Source: Tachypleus tridentatus (lineage: Eukaryota > Arthropoda > Merostomata > Xiphosura > Limulidae). From it: DNA of 64,000 bases. The DNA lies in assembly GCF_004210375.1 (NCBI RefSeq), contig NW_027467782.1, positions 30,669,276 to 30,733,275 of the forward strand, given 5' to 3'. A model generated the notes under the pieces. It did not search any database. It had not been told where the DNA came from and saw only the letters and a program-made list of their open reading frames with translations. Both the position numbers and the translations under genes were made by a program. Below are positions 11,800 to 26,500 of the stretch, piece after piece (the first letter of the stretch is position 1; each line of letters begins with the position of its first letter).

Positions 11800-14700
11800 T
11801 ATCATAATATGAGCTTCATGTTTTCAACTGAATGTTCCCACATTAATGATATCCTTCAAGGTTTTTAAAACTCTTTTACAGAAGTCATACTATACTGTAA
11901 TGACAACTGCAGACAATGATCAGTGATACTGCCATTGTGCACAATTTGGCTGGTTTGATTCTTATCTCTGATATAGGATACTAACTACACTTGCTTTAAC
12001 TTCTCATTGAAGTTCTACTTTTGTCTTTCTATGCTTGGGATTTACAGTTATGTGTCTTTTGTTTTCTCTTTCTGCAGTTAATTTCTGCTAAATCTTGAAC
12101 ACCTGCATGGTCCTCTTTCACCTGATACTTTGAGTCTAGAGATATATTTTTCTTACATTTTTCTTTCAATCTACCCTTTTTCACCGTATTTCAATTTCTT
12201 TTTTGTTCTTCTGCTCCTTTTATCCATCATGACCCTTCCAGCTTTTGTGAGGCAGCTTGCACATATTTGTTTTCCACTTTGCTCTGGGTTTTCTTCCATT
12301 TGTTCCATTTAGTTGGATATTTTTTTGGACTGCTCCTTATTAGGTTGCTTTATTTTCTGTTTAACCCTTATCCAGGACTTCTGTCTTGGGTCCTTGTGAT
12401 ATGGTGTTTGGGTTTTGTGTTTTTTTTAATTGTTGGTATCTTTAGCTGATGATGCAGTTCTTCAGCAGTGTTTGTATTCACCAGATTTTTATTTTATATG
12501 TCTATATATATTGTTTTTTTGGAGTGATCCTCCTCTTTCTCTCTTGTCCTCTTCTTACTATTAACTATCTCCTTAAGCCATGGAGGCAATTCATTCCTGA
12601 GCTACTTGTTGACTTTAGTCCTGTAAAACTTTTCCATTGGTGAATCCCTTTGCTACATCCCATGAAGCTCTGTAGGTTCTTTCTCAGAGGTTTTTCCTTC
12701 CATCTTTTACTCTGCACCTCTCCTATTGAATAGGCTGTGAGGTAATTCCTCTGCTTCATTCTAGAGTTCTACTTCTGTATTTTTTTATCATTCCAATGAA
12801 GGCAGAAGGCTATTAGTCTGTCCCACTTAACCCAATTTTGGTCTTTCTTTGGTCAGTTTTCTCATCATGATGGATAACTTCCACATCTTGATTTGTATAC
12901 ATATTTTTGCTTCCTTTGATTTACCTCAGTGATCAAATATTTGATTCTCAATAGTTCCTTTTAAGTTGGTTATGGCCCAGACTTTTTTTTCTCCGAGGTC
13001 ATATTCTTGAAGCCTATTATATCACTAATCTATAGACACTTGGTCTCCACTTACCACACCGAGTGTGGCTTACTTGTTTTGACTTCCTTTTCCTTCAGGA
13101 GTAGTCTCATTTCAATCTCAACCCTCCTCTAACTACATTCGTGGAGAAGGCACAGCCTACATTTTTTGTCTTTGTCACTTGGAGGTTTTTGATACCAGGA
13201 CTCTTGTTTCCTTTGTTTCCTGCATGAGTTATTTTGAGGATTCCCTCTCTCTTGAATCTTTTGTTCCTCTTAGATTTGCCCATACACATTTCCTTCAGTA
13301 GTTTATGATCTGTCAATGCAGGTATCAGTTGATCTCACATGGCCCTGGATACCCTTTTTTTCCCCATTTATACAGACTTGCATATGATTGAGCCTTTCAG
13401 ATCTCAGATCAGTGACTGTGTGCTCCTTCTGCATATAAATGTGAGTTTCTGTATCTTTGGTGACTGTAGGTGGTACTTAGTGCTTAACACTCGCCAGTTC
13501 TGTAACAACACCTTTCAGCTGCTTCTGTTCCAATGAGGTACAGCTCTGGATGGCTGATCCATTTCTGATGCCAAGGGCAAGGTTTCTCTGGTTCTATATT
13601 TTTGAGCTTGTCTCTCCTCACAGTCTAACCTTCATTTTCTGTCTCATCTGTTTGGTATTTTTATTGTGATCCATTCAAAAACATCTGTTGTTCCCTCCCC
13701 CATTGTGGAAGTACTCACTCTCAGAACTTCTTTTGTCTTGGTACTGGTCTTTCTCATATAAGATCATGATCATCAGATTTAGTTACTTATGAATCATGTC
13801 TTGAAAACTTAAGCTTAGGTGATAGAAGAACAACTCTCCTAGATCTGGTACCTTTACATACAGTGGTTTCTCTATCTTCTGGTATTTGTAGTGGATTTTT
13901 CTCTCACTTTGACCTCCTATCATTACTGCCTTTCCACTCACTTTACTTTCAATCTCAGATACTATAGGATGTGATACAATAGTGTCCCATCACATACACC
14001 ACAGTAACGTTTCATGTATCCTGGCTTTTGTCTCCCTCTTTTTGTCAGTTTCCACTCCACAGAACAACTCTCTCCCAGATTTGGAACCTATCCATACAGT
14101 GGTTTCTCTATCTTCTGGACTGCTTGTTTGTTTTTTCTTTGTTTTTTTCTGGTCTTATAACTACCTTATTCAACATATATATATTATCCAGACAGTGGGA
14201 TGTACCAATAAGCAGTTGGTGTGTAACAGGAAATACTTACCCAAAATATGCATTCAATGGGTAGCATGGAAAATGTTAAGCCATCTGCCTCTGCTTATTG
14301 CCTGCTGTTGATATGGAGTTTTATACAAGACCAGCCAATCATTAATTGACAAAAATGTAAAACAAATTGACAGTCAGGGGGTGTCTATACATAAACACCT
14401 GGTGTCTTTAGTTGTAGTAACCTTTGTGCTGTCTCTAAGTAATGGACATAATTCCAGGTGATTGTGTCTGATGACAGTGGTCCATTCACATCTTCAGTAT
14501 TCTCCCATGCAAATTTCTCTCTTCCCTATTTCTTATAGTACACTTGTTTTGTTTTGTTTCTTTTTTGAGGGGTGGCTTTGCTTCATTAGTTACAAGCTGC
14601 TGAGGAAGTAGATATGGAGAATTTCTCATTTGGTGATGTGATTGCTGTCTCCTGAATGTGCTCAATTCCATTCTGTTGAGTGTAGGGCAGTGGTTTCCTG

Positions 14701-15340
14701 AAGGTGTATAGGGCATATGTTCTTCACCAGTCATACACTATATCATGAGTAAATCCATTGCAATGCTGCTCACCTCCCTGGTTGAGATCTCTCATTTTAC
14801 CATCAACTGGATGCCAATTCATAGAGACTGATTTTGGATTAGAGATGGACCAACTAACAGAAGTTTATATACATTTGTTGGTAAGGATTAATTGTTCTAC
14901 AATTGTCAAGTGCTCCAACTCTGTGTAATTGAGTCTTGTATGGGGTAGATGTAGTCTCTCCAGTGCTCCACTTCTGATAAATTCAAACTTGGAGGAGGAT
15001 GGTGTGCAGAGTGGAACCTATCTGATTGGTATTTGAGTGAACCTCCACACTGACGATCTCTTCCTACTGTTATTCAGGTGTTAGGTTCCTGAGTGGCTGG
15101 TGTTGGTTCTGGATTTGCACATGCACAACATTTTGACTGATGGCATGAAATTTCTTCTTTCTTTCTTCTGAAGTTGAGGTTTAGATGGTGTGGACTCTCT
15201 CTCTGCCATTGGTTGAATGATACATACCAGATGCTGCTTGGCTTTGGAATGAAGATGACCAGGCAGGTGTTGTCTGGTGGTGAATGAAAAGTTTTTCATA
15301 TAAAAAGCAGCATTCAATGCTTAGATCTGTTAGTTAAGAG
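11800..15340. repeat. Unclassified pyrimidine-rich repetitive block
   Basis: About 3.5 kb of CT-rich + strand with texture unlike the surrounding AT-rich intron. It contains an internal direct repeat: AGAACAACTCTC followed by CATACAGTGGTTTCTCTATC occurs near 13830 and again near 14060. On the - strand short Lys/Arg-rich frames occur (for example 13316-13107 and 12759-12565), as in a decayed mobile-element ORF read antisense, but no diagnostic motif was recognised. The + strand hydrophobic frames at 12.1-12.6 kb are by-products of T-richness. Confidence 0.4.
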
Positions 15341-15494
15341 TGCATGCTTGTTGCAAAAATATTCTTTGTGCAGGAAAATAACAAATTTGATATTTGCCTG
15401 CACATAATGTTATGTATATAGTTTGTATGTAAGTATATTTAATTTTAAGAAATGTATATAATTCTGATATTTTACTACATTTAATGTTATAAAG

Positions 15495-15577
15495 GCAGAA
15501 GAAAAGCTAGACTTCTCTGTGATTCCAATTGTTTTGAAAAGTGTTGAAGGATGTGAAAGTTTACAAGTTCAAGTAAT
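15495..15577 (+). CDS. Unassigned exon, possibly ATR N-terminal HEAT repeat
   Basis: Acceptor-like TTATAAAG and a perfect donor AAT|GTAAGT bracket 83 bp. The frame reads AEEKLDFSVIPIVLKSVEG and CESLQVQV, helical in character like a HEAT-repeat half. It lies upstream of and co-linear with the ATR exons, so an ATR N-terminal origin is possible, but I cannot match it to a remembered ATR segment. Confidence 0.4.
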
Positions 15578-15779
15578 GTAAGTATGAAAGTTTAGAACTG
15601 ATACAAAAATTTATTATAACTGTAAAATGTACACAATACCTTCTCTATGTTCTTGATTTTTGTTGAAATGTTTGAATAAGACATATTACACAAAAAAAAA
15701 AAAAGGATAGTTAGAAATTGTAATATTTTAACTATAATAAGATATATCCACTTCTAAAATCATACATAGTTTATTTTAA

Positions 15780-16260
15780 TCACTTTATGCACATGTAGAT
15801 GGCACGTCACCACTAAATTTGAGTTACTGGAGTGGGACTATTTATTGTTTTTCTTGTATATGATATGTTTTACTTCTAAATTTTAACTGCTAGAGTAAGC
15901 CTTCCAATCTCTTTTGTGCTGGAAAGTTGAGTTTTTAGTCTGTTTAAATTTCATAATTTTAGGTGCAAATACAGCTCAGTTACTAAGCTTAATGAATTAT
16001 AGTGGAATTCTGTGGTTATCAGTATTGTAGTTTTGAATCTTTGGTTATCCCAATATATATTTAAAACCTTACAAAAATTTTGTTTCATGTCCTCTATGTT
16101 TGAAATATCCTAAAGATTAGTAAGCTATAACAAGCATCATCCAGGTGCAAAGGTTGTAGCTGGAAAAGACAATTGCTTTCTTCATTTCCTGTTTTATGTT
16201 TTAAGAAAAATAAGTTTAAGAACATGTTTGAAAATGTTAATATGCACATATGGGTATTCA
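15780..16260 (+). mobile_element. Fragment of TTAA-type dispersed element
   Basis: This shares ordered stretches with the element at 21636-23680, such as the AGTTTTTAGTCTG-like string, CAAATACAG.TCAGTTAC, TGGAATTCT.TG.TTATCAGT and AAATTTTGTTTCAT. It looks like the central part of the same family without its ends. Confidence 0.6.
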
Positions 16261-16650
16261 CCTACTTTTGGCCATGTGGTGTATCTTTATTATTCAGTTG
16301 TGATTGTTAAAATCTTGATAGTGTATTTCCCTATGTAAATTTAAACATTTCTGTTACAATGCTTTATTGTCTTACTTTTAAGTATAAAATGAAAAAAATA
16401 CACAAAATATATGTAAGAAATTTCTGTTGTGATGTTTGCTCTTTATTTCTTTTCTGGCATTGAAATAATGAATATTAATATAAATACAGAAATATATCAA
16501 ATTTTGTAAGCTTTTATTGAATGTTTATTGTGAATTATTAATGATTTTACCTATGATTACAGTGTTTATGCCAAAAATTCTTTTTTACACATTCTATCAT
16601 TTTCAAATTAGTGGAGAAAAATGAAAATTATGAAATTTTAACATAGATCT

Positions 16651-16699
16651 ATATGATTTTGTATCATATCTATATAACAGTTATGATACAAAATCATAT
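16651..16699. repeat. Perfect 18-bp inverted repeat (hairpin)
   Basis: ATATGATTTTGTATCATA (16651-16668) and its exact complement TATGATACAAAATCATAT (16682-16699) are separated by 13 nt. It could be a MITE remnant or a structured intronic element. Confidence 0.8.
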
Positions 16700-17401
16700 G
16701 TTTGCTTAGTATTCAGACTTGATTTGGGTAAGAATAAAAACAAACTGAAAATTGCCTTAGTTTTGATGTACCAGAGTTGTTTCATGATTATTCTTCCAAT
16801 ACCAAACATTACTTCCTCTCACATCAATAAATAGTTTGGTGCTTTTATCTATATGTAAAAAAAAAAGCATGCCTAACAGTTAAATGGTAAAGTGTGTCTT
16901 GCATGCAGATTATCATGTGACAACCTTCCCACCAATAGTAGTGCAACACACATGCTCCTGATATGTGCAACTCCCTCTGTTCACTTTCACTGAATTATTA
17001 CTTTGGTTGGCTGTTCTTGTATTGTGACTTTAATTTGTTCTCGTTTCATGTGTTTATTGTTGTTTTTTCTCATATTTGTATCAATTTCTTATCAAAAAAA
17101 GTACTTATCACTTTAAAATACATATTTTATATTATATTATATATTATTTTTATTTTATATTAAATACATATTTAAAATACATATATTTTTTTACCTGTTA
17201 CATATGTAAAGATCAAAGTATTTAGTAGCTCATGTTTATAATGTATTGTTTATTGAAAGTGTAAAACAAGCACATAAATATGTATGTTAGTCTTTGGTTT
17301 AAAATGGGAAAGGCTGTATATGTAGTTTTAAAACTGAAATATATACATTGTTATCACTGTTAGAAATCACTTGTACATCCATGTTGCTTTTCGAATAATA
17401 G

Positions 17402-17595
17402 AGCACTTTACGCTACATGTTGCCTCCACTTGCTACTAAAGCTTCTCCTGAAGCTTCAATGTTGCTGAAAGTACTGGCCAAACAGATGAGAATGCAGAAG
17501 CAAGAACTCTTAATGAACCATTTTAAATACATATTTTCATACCTTGTTCAGCACTGCTCTAAAGAAGAATGGAAAAAGCACTCACCTATGTTCAG
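17402..17595 (+). CDS. ATR: ATR exon: HEAT segment before UME
   Basis: Acceptor AATAATAG and donor TTCAG|GTAAGT. The frame begins STLRYMLPPLATKASPEASM, then KQELLMNHFKYIFSYLVQHC and SKEEW. Human ATR reads VLLPDLAAKASPAAS...REILINNFKYIFSHLVCSCSKDEL. Open throughout; ends in phase 2. Confidence 0.93.
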
Positions 17596-20500
17596 GTAAG
17601 TACTACTTGCATTCAACTTTGGCTTATATTTGCTATTACTTAGCCATATAATTGTGTATTTATACAGCACTTTATTAAAAACAAACAATACTAATACACT
17701 TTTAACATAATACTGGTATTTGGCAAATTTAATTTGTATGACAATGTTTAGAAGTAAGATGTTTATGGGAGAAGGAAGGTCAAAGTTTGTAGTCTCTCAA
17801 TACTGTATGTTATTTTATATCTGCAGTTCCATACATTATTTACATTTTTTGACTCAATTAATTAAATACTTAGAATTAAAGTCTCGGTTGTTTTTTTCAC
17901 ATATTATTATATGGGAAAGCATGGGATTCGCTTCAGTAGATTTTTGTAAAAACTTGTATCTCTGTGAGATATATGGTATTAATTTAATAAAATCTAATTT
18001 AAACTGACTTTGATTATAACAGAATTTCTTATTTTTAAACTGAGACTAATATTGAGATAGGCAGCTTGTTGAGATGTGATTACCAGAGAATACATAATGA
18101 ATTACTTCTTCACATCAGCACTCACTATGAACAAGTCTTTAGTGGACTTGCAATGTTGGCATGGAAAGATGAAAGTTATGATGGAACAAAGCCTATTACA
18201 AAACCAGAAGATATAGTAATGGCTACAGTTGAAATTTGAAATACTTAAAAAAGTTGCATTACATATCTACAACAAATAAAAAATCTGATTCTGTGCTGTA
18301 AAATGTAAATTTTGGGCAAATATCTCAATAAAGATAAATAAAAACTGACATGCTGTATCAAACTATTATAAGTTTAGTTGGAATTTCTTTTGGTAGCATC
18401 TTGACTGAGATTTTTCCCTGTATCTCCTTTTTTGTGGACAGTTAATGTTGAATTGTTAGTTAAAATAAACATTATGGCCATTCAAAGTAAATGGAATTGT
18501 TAATATTAAGTGAAGAAGTATCAGTAATAACCACTTGTTTAATATATTTACTTTTTAGTAAAATTCTAATTTCCTGAGAGCTAATTGAATAAGTAAAAAC
18601 TACTTAAATATTTAAAAAAGAAACCTAAGTTTTAGAACTTCATCTAATTAATATAAATTAAAAAAAAGTATTTGTGAATGTTTGGTGTGTAAGAAACTTT
18701 TATAAATCTTTGAAAACGTTAAAAAATGAAACATCTAGGAGAATTCACATCTAGTGTACTTTGATGACAATTTTGTTTTAAATCTTTACATTATAAACTA
18801 AAATATTTGCACTTTTTTTAATACAGTACATTATGCAGAATATATTAAAAGCATGCAGCCATGTATGGAAAGTAATAAATTTAAAAGGCTGGCTGAATAA
18901 AGTGTGAATTGAGAATCACCTTGAATATTGATATTTCTCAAAACTTGAGACTTGAAGTATCCAGAAAATTCCAAATGATTGTTTCTGAGTAAAATTTGTC
19001 AGTTATTTACTCTTGATGAGTCATATTGGTCAGTTACTTGTATCTGACTTTAAAAATCTGGTATTTATACAAGGAAATTATAGGTTAACATAACAGAAGT
19101 TTAGCATTGTTCAGAGTAAAGTATTTACAGCAGTGGTGCACAAACTTTTGAGTCAGGGCCACAAACGGACTTCGTAACTGTAATATGGACATGCTTTCAA
19201 GTAAAGCAATTTTAATAATTACAAGCTACCGGAATTGTGAGCTCGCAATCTTTATGAGAATTAAAGTTGTCAGAAGTATATTTACCTAAGAATTATATAC
19301 TTAAACATTATATTACAGCAATTATTGTAATATTGTATATGTAGGAAATAAGTACCAGGTATAATTTTTACAACACAACTAAAAGTAGAGTAAGAAACAT
19401 AACCAGAGCAAATAGCTTCATTAATAAAATAAGTTGGTATTTGTTAACTTTTGTGAAGAGGAATTGAAATTCATTTTTAAATCAGTAAAAAGTTATTATA
19501 ACCTTTAATTGATTGCTTTATTTTAATCCATAGGCCAAATTTTACAGTCACGACTTTTGGTTTTCTTGCTTTCTTTGATTCCCAGTTGCTTAATGCAAAT
19601 TTTCCATTAGAGGAAAAGAAACTAGTAGGTGTTTTATTACATGATAATTAGGAAATTTAAATTTATTGCTTGAAAGTTTTGTGATTCATTTGTATATTTT
19701 ATTTTATTTATCTTAAAAGAAAGTAAAGTCAGTTCCATAAAATTCTATGTATATCACATGTTTGTTTATTATTGGTTTTCTAAGTTAAACTATTGTTATC
19801 ATTATTTAGTAAAAAAAAACTTTATAATCTTAAAGTCATATTGAAAATATGAAAGTGAAATTTATGTAAATAAATATTTATGAAAGAGCAAAGACTCCCT
19901 GTATGAATAATACAGGCTTGGCATTGCCCAGTGGTTAGCTTGTAGGGTCCAGGGTTTGACATATAATGCTACTGAACATTCTTCATGCTTTCAGTTGTGA
20001 GTTTGTTATGAAAGTAACCGTGAATCCCATTATTTGACTCATACAGTTGGACAAAGCTCTTGTGGTTGAAAGTAGAAGTCTGTATGTTAGTAAGGTGCTG
20101 TTCCAGTTATGTATCATTTATCCTAAGAATTGTTGAAACTGATGTAATCATCCAAAATAGTAACTATAGGTTGTAATGCTATAAGAACTAGAGTTGATCA
20201 TGCTGGATGAAGGTGATGAAGTTAACCATCTTAGCTCCAATAAAAGAACGAGCTCTTTCTTCATCTTTATCCTCCCATGAATTTATCATAGGAAAAAAAA
20301 TTATAGACTTAATACTGAATGGAACACAGTTATCTATTCACAGAAAATATAGTTTAATTTTGTAGGATATTTGATATGTTATTTTAGAGTTAATTAGAGT
20401 ATGGTGCATGTTTTGTCACTAATGGTCAGTACTCTGGTATGTACCATTTACCCATAGAAATGTTTCTTGAATATGGTTTGTGCTTTATATATGGAACCAA

Positions 20501-23500
20501 TCAGCTTCATATTGTAGTATTAGGCTTACATTTAATTATTTCCTACCTCTAAATACATTAAATACAAGGATTGATAAGCTTGCCTGTAGGAACAACACAT
20601 CCAAATATTGGACAATATTTTGAGTAGTTACATAATTGTATTCCATCCTGTTTAACTAATTGTGGACATTAATGAAATATTAAGAAATTTTGTTGGTTTC
20701 TAAGGTTTTTAAAGAACTGACTTGCTAGTATTAAACTTAGTGATACAACATCAATGAATTTTTTGTAGTTTTGCAAACATGAAATGTTTGTTATTCTGTA
20801 TAGAGATTGTAGCAGTTTCTCTTAAGTGTATCGAGTTTTAAAATGTAAACTGTAGCTGCAACATCCCTATCTTTATATCATCAGAAATTTCATTTAATTA
20901 CTGTTGTTGGACAGGTTTATTTTAAACAAGCGTAAGAAGTTTTACCAGTGTCACTGTATGACACTTATGTGCTTAATTTTGGTAGTATATATTTGAGTTT
21001 TCATGTTTAAAACCTGGACACTTTTTTTTCATAAAACAAAAAATCTAGAACTTTACAACTGCTCAAAATTCATTAAATACATAAAGAGAACTTTATATCT
21101 AAAACTAATTTTCTCATTTATTTTAGGCATTAGGAAGTTTAAATTCTATTATGGAGCTAATGGGTCCAAAGCACATTACTGCAGTGAGGATGAAAGTGAT
21201 GGCTACTCTAAAGATAGCTATTCATTTTACTGAGGAAGATTTCCCTCAAATTTGTACTCAAGCCTGGAACACTTTTGTTCATAAGTATATTTTCTTTACT
21301 TTGCAATTGCAAGAAAAGTAACTTTAATTAATCTACTTATCTAATGAAATTTCTTAACTTAAACACATTTTTTTATAATTTTATTGATGCCATCGGGTCT
21401 TGAAAATGGTAAAAGTGTAGAAAACTCTAAAAACAATTTTGAAAATAATATTCTTTCATTGTGTCTAATATTTTATAAATATTTCTTTAATAACGTCTAC
21501 TTTGATTTGATGTGGTTTGTTGTCTTAAGTGTTTATGATCTTTGTAGACTTATCTTTCACATCTATTGGGAGTGTGTACTTGTGATTAGTCAGTATTGCA
21601 TTGCATTGTGCAGGTAATAATATGACTTTTATTAACCCTTTTCAGATGGGTCACATGTCAAAGGCCATGTTATTACATTTATTAAGTTGCATTCAAAGTT
21701 TTATTGAAATACAGTTTTATGAATTTATCTCTATTTCTGGTATCAAACTGTAGATTATAATTCAAATTTTGATATTATACAGTATTTAATTTTGTAGTTT
21801 AAAAGTAAGTATTAAACAAATACACCAAAACTTCAATTTTATATGTTCTGTGTTGTGTTGAATGTAGCACTGGTTCAAATTAAATGCTTGTGATGTAAAA
21901 ACACAACGTCTGTAGATGTACCAACTAGGAACTCAAATGGATAAGCTAAAATAAAAAAAACAACACTTTTATCCTTTTAATTTTCTAAACTATAACAATA
22001 TTTGTTGAATCGTACCTTTTCATTTTGAGAAATGGTCTTGTATATACATTTACTTCTATATATGATCTGAAAAAACAATCAGAAGCTCAGAATATTTTTT
22101 TAATGATTTTCCTAGCCATTTTCAAATGTGATGGTGTCCTCTCTTTCTTTCGAAACAAACCTTCATGCTGCTAATTTGAGTCTTTAGCCTGTTCTAGATT
22201 TCCTGTTTTATTTGATACAAATACAGTTTAGTTTTTAAACTTGATAAATTATAATGGAATTCTATGTTATCAGTGTAGTAATTTATAACTGTTTGATTGT
22301 TCTAATGTACATATAAAATATCAAAAAGAAAATTTTGTTTCATAACCTCCACATGGGACATTTCTGAAGGCTTAGCAAGCTAAGACAAACAGCAATGAGG
22401 ACATAGGTTGTAACTAAAACTGATAATTGTTTGCTTACTTTGTTATTTACTGCTCTACGTTTTGAGATAAATTAGTTTAAGAAAATTTGTTTTTAAATAG
22501 TAATGTTCTATATAAATATACAATTTATAATAATTGTATATGACTGTATTTTACCAAATACTAGTCCACTAAAATGCAGATGATATAGGTCACTTTGTAA
22601 AACCTAAAGGTCAGTTTTATATTATTGGATACATTAACATTAGCAAACATGCACTGTGGCATTGTAACTTCTGAATTGTTAGCCAAACAGGCTGAAAAGT
22701 CAATATTATGAAAATAGTAAATCTATATAAATGTATAATGTCATGAGATTTAAGCAGTTGTGTCTAAACATTTATGTTTTGTAATCTGTAGTCATTCTTG
22801 AGTAAAAAAAAGCATAATGTATATTGGTTTTGTATTTTTATATGGTGATTACGAAATTGGTCAAATTGACTGAATCCATGTAGAAATTTGTTAATGGACA
22901 TGAAATAAAATATTTCTTCTTAAGAAACATTTGGTAAAGCCAACTAGATGTTATAAGGATTTCTCATGTGAAATTTTAACTTAGAAGTTAATTGAATTTT
23001 GATATGTATCAAATTTATGATATTTGCTAACAAAATTGATACACACAATTTTCTTAACACAAATATATTTTAATATACAAACAACAACAAAAACAATAAC
23101 TACAGTTTGTGATAGTAGCTATTGCAAATATTAGTCAATATACAAGAATTTTTAAAAACTTATAAACTATACTGACTTTTCTATCTGTCTAGAACTGAAT
23201 ATTGTATTGACAGTCCAGGTCCATGACAAGCAAATTAATTTTGAGTTGATATTGTTACACTTTGCTTGAGCTAGCCAGTTGTTTATTTTTGGATGGCTTG
23301 ACACTGCTTACAAGCTGACTTTTTATCAACAAAGATATTCAATATTAAAATGTCTATAAAAGGTTTTGGGGATGACACAAAGGAAATTTGGAATTTTTGA
23401 GATTAAGAAAAGTATTTTTAATCTCAACATAAAAATTACTTTGCAAATGGAGTGATCCATATATTCACTGACAAATCTTTACTCTAGTTTATTGAAAATA

Positions 23501-26500
23501 CTTCACTAAAAATATTTTTCTTGTTTGTGTAACACTTATAACATTAACTGAAAACTGCCAAACTATGGGAAGATATGCACACTATTATTTAAGGATAGAA
23601 GTATTATGTCAAAAGAGATTTTAAATGAGTACAAAGAGGTCACATGGTTGGTCAAATTGACCGAGCCCATGTTGAAAGAGTTAAAAGTTAAGAATCTATA
23701 ACATATTTTAGGACCAAAATAGAAATTGTCCATTTTTTGTTATCAGTTCTCACTCAAAATCTGGTTTTCATAAGTGCTGTTTATGTGCATTACATGTTTA
23801 TGTTTTTGTTTTTAGTTTTTTTATTAGCATATTTATAATATGGCATCCTAATTTCAGTTTTCATAAAATATCATGGTTTTAGGGATTTGGTCATAGTTGC
23901 ATGTTCAGGCATATGAAAGTATGACTAATCATTAAAAAATTATATAATACAGAATTTAACCTTTTGTTTCTTTGTGTCAGTGTGGAATTGCAATCTCTTG
24001 ATCCCTTCTTAACCAGGTGATGACTGCTTTACTGCCCCTTCTTCAGTTTCACCCACAAGGAGTTGCTACTATATTCCACTTTTAGTTGTTGAAAACAGGT
24101 ATGAATGAAGTTCATATTTATTTATGTTATTCTTTTTACAACTTTAGATTACTGGTTAATATGTTTGACTTTTTTCATATGCTACTAGAAATAAAAATCG
24201 TGCTTTACATTTTGAGGCTGTGCATGCATTGTAAGCATGACAACCAAATCATACTGAGTAGTCAGACAAGAGTTGGCAGTGGATTTTGATAACTAGTTGT
24301 TTTTCCTCAAAGTTGTCAGTTAAAAAATTGTGGGTGTCTAGTGCAGATGGCCAATGAATAAGTTTCTGTGAATATCTTAAAACAAAAACAAAGCATCTGT
24401 GTTAGAGACACAAATAAAGATCAACATTTTTGTAGGTGCAGTTAAAGCTTCCATAAATATATTAATGTTTTTTTGTACTAAAACACTTTTAGTAATACAC
24501 ATTATGAAAATATAATATTAATGATACATCTACTAGTGCACTTTACCTTTGAGGATTATATTCTGTTATATCTTTATAAGATAAATGTTTAATATTCTCT
24601 CTTCTTCTATGATAGAGCAATTCTGTACAAACTTTTTTTTATATCTAATAAAAGAGCATTTAACTGATAGTTGGTATGAATTAATAACAAATCTGCACTT
24701 TAGAGCAGTGTATGATTGCTTAAAAATTTAATGCTAGATATTATATTAAATTTTTTATAGTAAAGAGCAATTTCCTGTTGATCTGATGATTGTTCAGAAT
24801 CATGGTGAGGTAAACAATTCTTGTCACATACTTGAAAGTAAAGAGCACTCTCACTCTCTATTAATGTTAGAGGACCTTTACATCTTTCAGAGTCAAATAC
24901 ACTCGCAAAGATCTGATTTACAGGTCCTGTTGCATCCTTTAGAACAAAGTTCCTCTTACATTTTTTTTGAGCCACAAACAATTTCATGAAGATGTAATAA
25001 TATAAACCCTACTGCATCTTTCAGAGCAAAAAACATTTTAATGAGGATATTATGCTATGTATCCCATTGCATCCTTTTACCCTATCCACTGAGGTATTTT
25101 TACAGTGCATAACACGAGGGTTTAGTGTCACACATTAAAATGTTTATTAAATAACTTTATGGTTATGTTATACCAATTAGAATAGCATAAAATATTAGCT
25201 AATAATCTATATTTTAATAGCATATAAGTTTTAAGTTCTTAACTCTATAAGGTAATATTTGAAAAAATACAGAATTTTTCCTATCCTGTCATCATCCTTT
25301 AAAAAAGTATGAAATTGTACATAAACTATTCTCCATAAAATTGTCATTGCTCAGGTAAACCACTTTTATTATAGTCCTCAACGTTGTTTGGTTACAGAGT
25401 TATCAAATATAAAATCAGACCCATTCTGCCACACCCACCCATCACATCTTTTCTTTCATAATTCATTAGTAGTTCACTCATACATTTAATTATATATTAC
25501 CTATAACCAGCAGACACTCAAGGTTTTTCATCTGTCAAATGCCGTGTTGTATAACATTCTATTCTGAACAGTTAAATGTCAGTTTCTCTCAGAGTATGAA
25601 CAATGTTCCTCTAAGAAATTTAATGACTAGCTTGATTAATTTGTAATGACCATTGTTCTAGTCAAAAGCCAGAAAAATTTTGAGGGGTAATGGAATTTGT
25701 ATACTTTTTGCATGTTATTAGTTTATATTGTTTGGAGTAGTATTTAATTAAATAAAACTCATTAATTGCAATACAATGAATAAATAGTATACAAAAATTA
25801 GGGTTAACTCTCTTTAACAACCGAGAGCAAACAAAAAAATATTTGTGATGTATTTTATTTCTTGTTTTTCATGGTTATTTTTATGTATAATAAAATAAAG
25901 ATGCTTCTTGAGGCTCACATGTAAGCTGCTTTACTAGTTTTAGTAGCTCGTTGGTAATGTAATTCAATAGCATGATGGAGCTGCACATTCCCAGAGTTAT
26001 TTACAACTTATAAGCATCCAGAGAGTAGTAAGTCATGTCTCAAAAATCAATAAAACAATTAAATTTAAATATAAATAAATGCATATTGTTACAAACTTAA
26101 AGCTAATTAGGATAAACAAATGGGTTGTTATATTACTATACGAAGTCATTATAGAAATTAAAGTAGGTAATTCAGATTTTATTTTATTTTTATGGTTGCA
26201 CAGTTAATCGTAATTACCAATCTCATTTTGAAGTGGGTTAGAGAAATAATATACATATATTATCAAATTTTGTGAAAAGAAACAGTTTTAAATGTATTTA
26301 GGAAGTCTTAGGGATTAAATAAAGGAATGTTGAGACTTTGAGATAAGGAAAAGTATTTTTAATTTAGATGTGAAAATTACTTGACACACGGACTTTAAAA
26401 ATAAAAAAATACTCAATATACTTATGGACAAATATTTATTTTATTTTATTAGAAATACTTCTAAAAATATAATATATTTGTATGTTAAAGACTTACAATA

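Noticed and set aside
12130-12643. Overlapping hydrophobic frames suggesting small membrane proteins
   Set aside because: They come from T-rich sequence (Phe/Leu/Ile codons), overlap in several frames and lack splice or start context.
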